A stretch of DNA of 43,069 nt, taken from NCBI GenBank assembly GCA_903929755.1, contig CAIYVZ010000192.1:1-43069 (forward strand), read 5' to 3'. Below the pieces are notes generated by a model that did no database searches, was not told the DNA's origin, and was given only the letters and a program-made list of their open reading frames with translations. This document shows, in pieces, positions 1 through 7,732 of the stretch (positions are counted from its first letter, which is position 1; each line of letters opens with the position of its first letter). The position numbers were made by a program, and so were the translations under genes. This DNA comes from an uncultured Acidobacteriia bacterium (GTDB lineage Bacteria; Acidobacteriota; Terriglobia; Bryobacterales; Bryobacteraceae).

Positions 1-21
1 CTGGCCGTTCGAAGCACCCAA

Positions 22-441
22 CTATCCAGCTTGCCAGGTCTTGTTCCAAAGCGCCAGGTCTAAAGTGAAGATTCTTAAAGATTTCTTCGAGTACCCTTTC
101 GACGTGCCGGAAACCTTCAAGTAGGGGGCTGAACTGTTACGTTTCTTCAGCTTGGCCCACTTGTCAATCAGGGCGAGCACTTGTGGTGCGGTCTGCACGT
201 TCCCTGCCCCGGTATCTTCGAGCAGCGCGAAGTTATCTCCAAAGATGAGATACAGAAACGGCTTTTCATAGTTGATACAGCCGGATTCGCGGAGGATATA
301 GAAGTCCTCGTTATACGCGTGTACCTGCCAGTCCGGCACATCCACACAGTTGGGCCCGCCGGTACGAAACGCAGACGGGAGGGTGCCTGGCTCCAGCGCG
401 AACATGGACCCGGCGATGAGGAGCGCTGAGAGGAAGCGCAT
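22..441 (-). pseudogene. Truncated MBL-fold metallo-hydrolase, 5' part only
   Basis: The 139-aa product starts with a short signal peptide (MRFLSALLIAGSMFA). It then shows the strand pattern that opens many MBL-fold hydrolases: a YILRESGCINYEKPF block followed by YLIFGDNFALLEDTGAG. In the family this is followed by a helix and then the metal-binding HxHxDH loop. Here the helix (LALIDKWAKLKKR) is present, but from about position 140 down to the stop the sequence is unlike the family and no HxHxDH occurs. The start overlaps the DUF1501 stop as TAATG, so it was the third gene of that minus-strand operon. A different minus-strand frame stays open from about position 140 to the window edge, consistent with a frameshift or rearrangement junction. 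An intact but divergent small protein is possible. Confidence 0.55.
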
Positions 442-1979
442 TACGCGATCAGATCGTGCAGGACATTGCCTGCCACGTCCGTGAGGCGGAAGTCACGGCC
501 ACTGTAGCGATAGCTCAGCTTCTGGTGATCGATGCCCAGGAGATACAGAATCGTCGCATGGATGTCGTGGACGTGAGTCGGCTTTTCAATGGCTTTGAAA
601 CCGAAGTCGTCGGTTGCGCCGTAGATGGTGCCGCCCTTGACGGCACCGCCAGCCAGCCACATAGTGAAGCCGTGGGGATTGTGGTCGCGACCACGCTTCA
701 CGCCCGCGCCCATGCCGCCAACTTCACGAACCGGGGTGCGACCGAATTCGGAGCCGCACACGATCAGCGTATCTTTCCAGAGGCCGCGCTGCTTCAGATC
801 GGTGATGACGGCAGAGAAGGCCTGGTCGGAATTCTTAGCGTTGACCTTATGCGCGAAGATATCAGCGTGGGCGTCCCACGGGTCACCCTTCGAATAATAC
901 AGTTGGGTCATGCGGACGCCCTTTTCGGCCAACCGCACAGCCATCAGCGCGCCACGCGCCACGTCTCCCGGGCCATACATATCCAGCGTCGCCTGAGACT
1001 CCTTGCGGATATCGAAGACATCGGGCGCTTCGGTCTGCATGCGGTAGCCGACTTCCATCGACTTGATTACCGCTTCCACTCCGGGATCGGTACCGAAGCT
1101 TTCGGCCCGCATCTTTTCGAGCTTGCCGAGGAGGTCGAGTTCGCGGCGCTGTTCCGTGAGCGAGAACTTGGGATTATTGACATAATTGAGAATCTTCTTC
1201 GGGTCGAAGTTCTTCTCCACTACTATCTTCTTGAGCTTCTCTTTGCCGTCCTTGTCCTTCTCCACAGGCATGTCGGGCATGGCTTCCATTTCCATGTCCA
1301 TATCCATGCCATCGGCACCAGCTGTGGCTACTTTGTTCGCGATGAAGGTTCCCTGATTGATGGCGGGAAGGAAGCCATTGCTCCAGAGCGGCGAACCGAC
1401 GGTAGTGGGTACATCGGGACAGAGGACGACGTAGCCCGGCAGGTTCTGATTTTCAGTGCCAAGACCATAGGTGAGCCAGGCGCCCATCGACGGCCGGCCG
1501 GCCTGGTTGGCGCCAGTGTTCATCATCAGGCAGGAGGGTTCGTGGTTAGGGATCTCTGTAAACACAGACCGGACCCAGCAAATGTCATCGGCGTGGGACG
1601 ACAAATGGGGCCAGAGTTCGCTGATATCCATGCCTGACTGCCCGTACTTCTTGAATGAAAACGGCGACTGCATCAGCGCGCCCGTACGACGTTCCGTGGC
1701 GATGGAGCCACCCGGCATGGGCTGGCCATCATACTTGGCGAGCGCGGGCTTTGGATCAAAGGCGTCGATGGTGGAAAGCCCACCATTCATGAACAGGAAG
1801 ATGACCCGCTTGACCTTCTGCGGATAGTCCAGTTTGGCGACACCGGAAGTTAGTTCGCTGCCCACTCCGGCGCGGGCCATGGACTGGCCTAACATCCCGG
1901 CGAATGCCGCCATGCCGAAGCCATTGCCAACTTTGCGGAGAGCTTCTCGTCTGGTAAGTGGATTTCTGGATTTATGCAT
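441..1979 (-). CDS. DUF1501 family protein, Tat-exported sulfatase-like
   Basis: This 512-aa protein has a twin-arginine signal (TRREAL, residues 9-14, then a hydrophobic stretch to about residue 36). It carries the DUF1501 pattern: VKRVIFLFMNGGLSTIDAFDPK near residue 56, the IPNHEPSC block near 143, LPGYVVLCPDVP near 180 and a GSEFGRTP block in the C-terminal third. DUF1501 proteins belong to the alkaline phosphatase/sulfatase-like fold and are nearly always encoded beside PSD1-type cytochrome proteins, as here: the stop of that gene lies 13 nt upstream. The biochemical role of such pairs is not established; secreted carbohydrate or sulfated-polymer use is often proposed. Odd feature: residues 222-258 form a Met/Asp/Glu-rich then Lys-rich insertion. 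Family call is firm, function is not. Confidence 0.9.
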   Translation of the reverse strand: MHKSRNPLTRREALRKVGNGFGMAAFAGMLGQSMARAGVGSELTSGVAKLDYPQKVKRVIFLFMNGGLSTIDAFDPKPALAKYDGQPMPGGSIATERRTGALMQSPFSFKKYGQSGMDISELWPHLSSHADDICWVRSVFTEIPNHEPSCLMMNTGANQAGRPSMGAWLTYGLGTENQNLPGYVVLCPDVPTTVGSPLWSNGFLPAINQGTFIANKVATAGADGMDMDMEMEAMPDMPVEKDKDGKEKLKKIVVEKNFDPKKILNYVNNPKFSLTEQRRELDLLGKLEKMRAESFGTDPGVEAVIKSMEVGYRMQTEAPDVFDIRKESQATLDMYGPGDVARGALMAVRLAEKGVRMTQLYYSKGDPWDAHADIFAHKVNAKNSDQAFSAVITDLKQRGLWKDTLIVCGSEFGRTPVREVGGMGAGVKRGRDHNPHGFTMWLAGGAVKGGTIYGATDDFGFKAIEKPTHVHDIHATILYLLGIDHQKLSYRYSGRDFRLTDVAGNVLHDLIA

Positions 1980-1991
1980 ATCGGGTCTCCG

Positions 1992-4900
1992 TTAGTTGAT
2001 GAAGATGAATTCCGTCGAGCTGAGAAGAACCTTGGCGTAACGTCCCCATGCCGAGGCTTCATACTTCACCTCAACGGGACGCGCTCCACCGCGGCCACGT
2101 CCGCCACCACCGGCGCCGCCAAAACCACCCATGCCACCCATCATGCCCATGCCTCCACCACCGGCACCACCGGCACCGGCACCACCACCGGCACCACCGG
2201 CACCACCACCGGCACCAACAGCGTCGGCACCACCAGCGTCGGTAACTTCAGGCTTTGGCATGGCGGGTTTCGCGGCCTCGCTCACCACAGTGGCATCGGC
2301 AGTTGGCGCAGCAGCATCGGGCGCAGCCGCACCGCCGCGACCACGTCCGCCCCGTCCCGGACCCGCCTCTTCCTTCGGCTTATTCTTGTTCTCTGTGTAC
2401 TGCTTCATCGGCTCCGTCTTCAGGTAGTCGATGGCGAGGGTAACTTCCTGCTCATTCGGATCGCGACCGTAGACCAGGTTGTACATTTTCTTCACGCGAG
2501 CCCGGTTGTTCGCTTCGGGAGCCACACGCTTGGCCAACTCCTCGGCTTCCAGCTGGACAAAGTCGCTGTTCATCAGAAACAGCCGCTGCAGGGGTACCGT
2601 TGTGGTGAACCGCTTCTCCGCGCTGATATTGGGCGACGGGAAATCAAACAACTGGAGGAAGGCATCCAGCTTGTAACGGCTGACCTTTCCATAGATGGTG
2701 CGGCGCTTGTAATCTGGCGTCAGGTCCTGAGAAGGGCCACCCAGGCCGTCATCCAGGTTGCCCGAAACCTGCAGGATGGAATCGCGAACCTGCTCGGCTT
2801 CCATGCGCTTGCGGTTGGCGCGCCAGTAGAGGCGATTGCCGGAGTCTTTATCCGAAGCCATTTTGTCATCCGCAGTGGAAAGCTGATAGACGGAGCTCAG
2901 CATGATTTCGCGATGCAGCTTCTTTACTGACATCCCGTTCTTCCGAAAACTCGCGGCCAGATATTCCAGCAGTTCCGGATCAGAGGGGCGTTCCCCGCCG
3001 AAGCCAAAGTTGCTCGGGGTATCTACAATGCCGCTGCCGAAGTGGCCTTTCCAGATGCGATTGACGATGACGCGCATCGCGAGCGGCTGCGCCAGGATCA
3101 GGTCCGCCATCTGGAGACGGCCACTGCCCTGATTGAGCGGCACGGGCTCGCCTTCGCAGAATACACTCAGGAAGTGGCGCGGCACTTCATCGCCCAACAT
3201 CTCAGGGTTCCCGCGCAATGCCAGCTGGATATTGACCGGCTTCTCCGCGTCCTTCACGCCGTGAATGAAGGGATAAGACGGGTCGAGCTTCTTGCGCGCG
3301 GCCTCCAGATCAGTCTGCAAAACCTTGATGCGAGCCTGCGACTCCGGGCCGATCCGGGACTCCAGGCCCCAGCCGCGGAACAACAACACGCCGGGGTTAC
3401 CCTGCCGCGCACCGGCTGCCATCATGGCGTTCGGATCTTCCGCATCCTTGAGTTCGCGCTGAAAGATTTCGATCCAGAAGCTGTTCCGGTCGTCCGCCAT
3501 GCTCTTGAACTGGAGCAGCGCGCCGGGGTTAAAGTCCTTGTTCGACGTAAAGTTACTGGGTTTGTCGGTACGTTTCTTCGGCTTGGTACCGTCCACGTCC
3601 TTATCGGCGATGATCTTGTTCTCAATATCCAGTTCGCTCTTTTCGAGCATTACGGAGACAATATCTTCCTGAAGCTTCTCGGCCAGTTTCTTCGCTTCCT
3701 CTGCCGTGCCGCCACGCTTCATCATGGCCTGCCAGGCGTCCTTAAACTTGTATTTGTCGGTCGGCTTGGCCATGTACTTCACCCAGCGATCGAGAAGCTC
3801 ATAATCGAGGCGGCGGGATTCCACAACCTGCGCCGCCTCCTTCTTCGTTTTTCCGGAGACGTCAAACACGCCCTGCAGGTAGTTCGAGGTCTGGTAAACC
3901 AGCGTGCGGGAGAGTTCGGTGGCAAGGTTGGTGTTCATCTCGCCGAGCATTTTCTGCTTCACATCCACAGCATCCTGAAGCTTTATAAACTCGTCCACAA
4001 CCTTCTTCGGGGCCCGCGGATACTCTTCGTAGATGGTGTTGTAGAAGACACCGGCCAGAGCGTAGTAATCGGTCTGCGGAATGGGATCGTATTTATGGTC
4101 GTGGCAACGAGCGCACTGAACGGTAAGGCCGAGGAAGCCGCGCGTTACCGCGTCTACGCGGTCATGCCGTTCATCGGCTCGCGTCACTTCATTGGAACCG
4201 TTGTCGTAGTACCACGGGCCGAGGCCGAGGAAGCCGGTAGCGGGCAACATCTTTGTCCGGACTTTCTGATCCATCAGATCGCCAGCCAGCTGCGCTTTCA
4301 CAAACTGGTCGTAGGGGAGATCATCATTGAATGCCTGAACCACCCAGTCGCGATAGGCCCACGCATTGGGGTAGGGCCGGTAACCGCGGGGATTCTGATT
4401 CAGGCTGCGATAGTCATCTTCGCCGTAGCGGGCGACATCGAGCCAGACGCGGCCCCAGCGCTCGCCATAGTGAGGTGAAGCGAGCAGGCGGTCCACTACT
4501 TTGGGGAAGGCATCGGAAGTGGTGTCTTTATCGAAGGCGGCATACTCCTCGTTGCTCGGCAGAAGACCGGTCAGATCGAGAGTAGCCCGGCGAAGCAAGT
4601 CATGTTTGCTGGCGGCAGCCACCGGATGCAGGCCTTCTTTTTCGAGTCTGGCCAGCACAAAATGGTCAAGCTCTGACTTTGCCCACTTACTATCCTTCGT
4701 CGAGGGAGAGGCAGGAGCGGCCAGCGGCTTGAAAGACCAGAACTGGCGGCGCTCAGGAGTAATTACGTACTTACCGGGAATGCTGGCCACTACGGACGCG
4801 GTGCTCTTCGGCCAGGCGGCACCGCCCTTGATCCACGCTTCCAGGTCCGCGATTTCGGAATCCTTCAGCTTGTTACCGGAGGGCATTTTCAGATCAGGAT

Positions 4901-5174
4901 CACCCTGCTTCACCGCCTTAATGAGCAGGCTGCTCGCGGGATCGCCAACCACGATTGCGGCGCCGCGCTTGCCGCCCTTCTTCATGAACTCCAGGCTGTC
5001 GAGGCGCAGTCCGCTCAACGCCGAATTCGTGTGACACCCGTAGCAGTTATTGGCCAGAATGGGCCGAATTTTGTTTTCGAAGAAGTCAGGGCTCGAGGCG
5101 TTTATAGTCTGCGCGTGCAGGGTGGAAAACAGCGCGAGAGCCGAACCGGCGAGGACGAAGTTCAATCTGGACAT
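1992..5174 (-). CDS. PSD1 and planctomycete cytochrome C domain protein (DUF1549/DUF1553)
   Basis: This 1060-aa protein has a signal peptide ending near residue 22 (FSTLHAQ). A planctomycete-type cytochrome c domain follows, with heme motif CYGCH at residues 44-48 and a candidate Met ligand in the KMPSG segment. DUF1549 follows (about 150-400), containing a second CxxCH (CARCH). DUF1553 lies near 660-920, recognisable by NFGFGGERPSDPELLEYLA and the KLHREIMLSSVYQLS block. The protein ends with the family's usual WGRYAKVLLSSTEF segment. Residues 933-1033, just before that tail, are a Gly/Ala/Arg/Met-rich insertion of about 100 residues that I do not expect in the family. First gene of a minus-strand operon with the DUF1501 gene. 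Presumed periplasmic electron-transfer or polymer-processing protein; exact reaction unknown. Confidence 0.9.
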   Translation of the reverse strand: MSRLNFVLAGSALALFSTLHAQTINASSPDFFENKIRPILANNCYGCHTNSALSGLRLDSLEFMKKGGKRGAAIVVGDPASSLLIKAVKQGDPDLKMPSGNKLKDSEIADLEAWIKGGAAWPKSTASVVASIPGKYVITPERRQFWSFKPLAAPASPSTKDSKWAKSELDHFVLARLEKEGLHPVAAASKHDLLRRATLDLTGLLPSNEEYAAFDKDTTSDAFPKVVDRLLASPHYGERWGRVWLDVARYGEDDYRSLNQNPRGYRPYPNAWAYRDWVVQAFNDDLPYDQFVKAQLAGDLMDQKVRTKMLPATGFLGLGPWYYDNGSNEVTRADERHDRVDAVTRGFLGLTVQCARCHDHKYDPIPQTDYYALAGVFYNTIYEEYPRAPKKVVDEFIKLQDAVDVKQKMLGEMNTNLATELSRTLVYQTSNYLQGVFDVSGKTKKEAAQVVESRRLDYELLDRWVKYMAKPTDKYKFKDAWQAMMKRGGTAEEAKKLAEKLQEDIVSVMLEKSELDIENKIIADKDVDGTKPKKRTDKPSNFTSNKDFNPGALLQFKSMADDRNSFWIEIFQRELKDAEDPNAMMAAGARQGNPGVLLFRGWGLESRIGPESQARIKVLQTDLEAARKKLDPSYPFIHGVKDAEKPVNIQLALRGNPEMLGDEVPRHFLSVFCEGEPVPLNQGSGRLQMADLILAQPLAMRVIVNRIWKGHFGSGIVDTPSNFGFGGERPSDPELLEYLAASFRKNGMSVKKLHREIMLSSVYQLSTADDKMASDKDSGNRLYWRANRKRMEAEQVRDSILQVSGNLDDGLGGPSQDLTPDYKRRTIYGKVSRYKLDAFLQLFDFPSPNISAEKRFTTTVPLQRLFLMNSDFVQLEAEELAKRVAPEANNRARVKKMYNLVYGRDPNEQEVTLAIDYLKTEPMKQYTENKNKPKEEAGPGRGGRGRGGAAAPDAAAPTADATVVSEAAKPAMPKPEVTDAGGADAVGAGGGAGGAGGGAGAGGAGGGGMGMMGGMGGFGGAGGGGRGRGGARPVEVKYEASAWGRYAKVLLSSTEFIFIN
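2154..2218. repeat. Short-period low-complexity tract encoding Gly/Ala repeats
   Basis: Repeated units built from CCGGCACCA and CACCGG on the plus strand encode the GAGGGAGGAGGG-type stretch of the PSD1 protein on the minus strand. Such a tract is prone to slippage and may vary in length between strains. It forms the core of a wider Gly-rich insertion at 2076-2378. Confidence 0.8.
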
Positions 5175-5362
5175 AGACCCTTCAAACGAAAAGTAGAAAA
5201 ACAGGGAACGACAGGAGACAGAGTTTGAGAGGCAGGACAGGAGGCCGGGCTTACAGAGCCAGGAGTTCGCAGTGCCGGGGAGTCAAAATGGGCACTCGGG
5301 GAACTAATGGAAACGTAGCACATATCTTTACGAAAAGTCAACGCAAAGGCTTGTAAGCACGC

Positions 5363-5368
5363 TATACT
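5363..5368 (+). promoter_or_regulatory. Candidate -10 box for the beta-propeller operon
   Basis: TATACT lies about 100 nt upstream of the first beta-propeller start, in the 293-nt divergent gap after the PSD1 gene. It matches the sigma-70 -10 consensus at five of six positions, but no convincing -35 hexamer lies 16-18 nt upstream. This is a weak call from one motif. Confidence 0.25.
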
Positions 5369-5467
5369 GTGAATGTCCCGTCCCCTTGCGATTCCACGTC
5401 GGAATCACACGATCCCTCCCCTGTCCGGCTTTCTCATCCACTATCTTTTTGAGGTGCAGGAAACGCC

Positions 5468-6490
5468 ATGCGTGTCTTCATTGGTTTACTATCTGTTGGT
5501 CTACTGTCGGGCGGCCTGACTGCCGCTACTAATGGCAAGCCGGTTACAAAGGCTGCCCCGCTCGCGCCCAAACAGGGCGTTAAGACGCCGGGTGTGCAGA
5601 TGCCGTTTGCGCAGATCCAGGCCGAAGCGACCCTCACTACGCCGGAGAAGCCAGCGTGGGTCTACTTTGCTGCCGGCGGCGCGGGAGCGCTCTATGCGCC
5701 CGCAACCGACAAAGTTCTGAAGTTCGAAGCGAAGGGTAACAAGTCTGCGGACCCAATCCCTTCAGTGAAGAAGCCCTGTGGTGGCATCGTCAACGCGTTC
5801 ACCAGCATGTGGGTTCTCTCGTGCGGCGACGGTTCGCTGCTGCGCCTCGATCCCCGCTCTTTGAAGGTAAAGGCCACGATTCAGACTGGCGCTGCGGACC
5901 TGCGCGGCGCGATCGCGGCCAGCACCGACAGCGTCTGGATTATTGCCGACGGGAAGCAGACCATTCTGCGGATCGATCCGGATCAGGACGCTGTAGTGGG
6001 TGAACTTCGCGTCCCTCCGGGATGCAACGGCCTTATATTCGCCGAAACGTCACTGTGGCTGGCCTGCCCGCAACAAAATAAGGTTCTGCGGATTAACCCG
6101 GCCACCAATCTCATCGACAAACGCATTGATGTGGGCGCGAAACCGGTGGCACTCGCCAGCGGTCAGGGTTCCATCTGGGTTCTTTGCGGTAAGGAAGGCA
6201 AGCTCGACCGCATCGACCCAAAGACAGATAAAGTGGCGAAGACTATCGAACTGCTGACTCCGGATACTACGGGCGCGCTGACTTTTGGTGAAGGTTTCCT
6301 CTGGGTGACGCAACCGGGCTTCCCCCTCACCCGCATTGATGTCGCAGACGAGAAGGTGGTGCAGCAGTTCTGGGGTGAAGGCGGCGGCGGGATTCTCACC
6401 TCAGCGGGCGCCATCTGGGTCTCGAATCTCAACAACGGCACCGTCTCGCGCATCGACCCCAAGCTTGTCCTGGCAACTCTTGCTGAATAA
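5468..6490 (+). CDS. Secreted beta-propeller protein, Vgb/YncE-like (copy 1)
   Basis: This 340-aa protein has an N-terminal signal peptide (to about residue 19). It has at least five repeats of about 40 residues with the pattern WVxxCGxGxLxRIDPxTxxVxxxI, the signature of virginiamycin-B-lyase-like and YncE/NHL-type beta-propellers. A short N-terminal linker reads GVKTPGVQMP; nearly the same motif occurs in the next gene. I see no catalytic signature, so a ligand-binding or scaffold role is as likely as a lyase. A GAGGTG/AGGAAA purine stretch precedes ATG. The next gene starts 22 nt after the stop, so the two are probably co-transcribed. They look like an ancient tandem duplication. Confidence 0.8.
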   Translation: MRVFIGLLSVGLLSGGLTAATNGKPVTKAAPLAPKQGVKTPGVQMPFAQIQAEATLTTPEKPAWVYFAAGGAGALYAPATDKVLKFEAKGNKSADPIPSVKKPCGGIVNAFTSMWVLSCGDGSLLRLDPRSLKVKATIQTGAADLRGAIAASTDSVWIIADGKQTILRIDPDQDAVVGELRVPPGCNGLIFAETSLWLACPQQNKVLRINPATNLIDKRIDVGAKPVALASGQGSIWVLCGKEGKLDRIDPKTDKVAKTIELLTPDTTGALTFGEGFLWVTQPGFPLTRIDVADEKVVQQFWGEGGGGILTSAGAIWVSNLNNGTVSRIDPKLVLATLAE

Positions 6491-6512
6491 CTGAACCTAC
6501 GGAGGTATTCCA

Positions 6513-7589
6513 ATGAACAAAACGCGCTTTCTCCAGGTATCGACCTGTCTCGTTCTGGGCATCTATGCGCCCCTGCTGGTGTTGCAGGCGCAGCAACCCT
6601 CCGAGTCAGGCACGTCGCAAGCTCAGGCTCCCGCGCCAACGACAGACGCTCCCCAGGCACAGCGAAAGAAGGGACCGCCACGCCCCCCCAAGCCCGGCGT
6701 CAGCACGCCTGGAGTGAAACGCGAGATGACGACCATCACGCCCGCAACCGTGTTCACCACAGGGGGGACACCCGACTGGCAGGTGGTGACGGAAGATGCG
6801 GTTTGGGTCTCCAACGGCCCCACCAACATGGTGCATCGCCTGGATATCAAGACGAACCAGGTGGCCGCCAATATTGAGGTGGGGAAGAAGCCGTGCTCGG
6901 GCCTTACCTCAGGCTTCGGCAGCGTCTGGGTTCCGAACTGCGGCGACAAGACGTTGTCCCGGATCGATATGAAGACGAATACCGTTACGGCCACACTGCC
7001 CGTTCCACCGGCGGAAAGCGAAGGTGGCATTGCGGCAAGTGATGACGCGATCTGGCTGGTGACGGACGCCGCAGGCAAGCTCTCACGCGTGGACCCGAAG
7101 ACCAATACGGTCGCCGCCACTATCGATATCCCGGCTGGCTCGGCGTCGGTTGTTTATGGTGAAGGCGCGGTGTGGATCACCACGCCCAAGGCGAACATGC
7201 TGACGCGGGTGGATGCGAAGACCAATAAGGTAACAGACTCTATTGAAACCGGGCCGGGCCCACGCTTCGTGACCTTCGGCGGAGGGGCTGTGTGGACCCT
7301 GAATCAGGGCGATGGAACTGTCTCCCGCGTGGATGTGAAAACGCGCAAAGTTGTGGCGAACATCGAAGTGGGCGTCCCCGGTACAGGGGGTGAAATCGCG
7401 TTTGGTTTCGGCCACGTCTGGGCCACGGTGTTCCAGATCCCGATCTCTGAGATCGACCCCGCCACGAATACGGTGATCCGCCAGTGGACCGGTAATGGGG
7501 GCGATTCGATCCGCGCCGCTCATGGCTCGGTCTGGCTCTCCAATCTGCGCGATCACAACGTCTGGCGGATTGATCCCTCGAAGTTCTGA
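6513..7589 (+). CDS. Secreted beta-propeller protein, Vgb/YncE-like (copy 2)
   Basis: This 358-aa paralogue of the preceding gene has a signal peptide (residues 1 to about 27, ending VLQAQ). A Pro/Gln/Ala-rich linker follows, then the KPGVSTPGVKREM motif. About six propeller blades follow, with repeated SRVDxKTNxVxxxI and VWVxN segments. GGAGGT lies 6 nt upstream of ATG, a stronger ribosome-binding site than that of copy 1. Blade sequences are clearly related to copy 1 but well diverged. The last blade closes with VWLSNLRDHNVWRIDPS, matching the VSNLNNGTVSRIDP end of copy 1. Function unknown beyond an exported propeller. The next gene begins 143 nt downstream, with no clear terminator in between. 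Confidence 0.8.
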   Translation: MNKTRFLQVSTCLVLGIYAPLLVLQAQQPSESGTSQAQAPAPTTDAPQAQRKKGPPRPPKPGVSTPGVKREMTTITPATVFTTGGTPDWQVVTEDAVWVSNGPTNMVHRLDIKTNQVAANIEVGKKPCSGLTSGFGSVWVPNCGDKTLSRIDMKTNTVTATLPVPPAESEGGIAASDDAIWLVTDAAGKLSRVDPKTNTVAATIDIPAGSASVVYGEGAVWITTPKANMLTRVDAKTNKVTDSIETGPGPRFVTFGGGAVWTLNQGDGTVSRVDVKTRKVVANIEVGVPGTGGEIAFGFGHVWATVFQIPISEIDPATNTVIRQWTGNGGDSIRAAHGSVWLSNLRDHNVWRIDPSKF

Positions 7590-7732
7590 GCGGCCCACTA
7601 CCCCGGCACCGTACCGTAAACAAGCACACGATTTCAGTTCCACTCCACCAACTCAACGGTCTCACGCCTCGCAGTGTCGTCAAATAGCGGCTTCTCCGCC
7701 CTGACGGACTGAACTTACGGAGCAAACCCCAA

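Noticed and set aside
456-1637. 393-aa plus-strand reading frame opposite the DUF1501 gene
   Set aside because: Fully antisense to a recognisable family gene, with no domain pattern of its own.
3042-4478. 478-aa plus-strand reading frame opposite the PSD1 cytochrome gene
   Set aside because: Antisense to a gene with clear cytochrome/DUF1549/DUF1553 motifs. High GC gives long antisense frames; no ribosome-binding site or family pattern.
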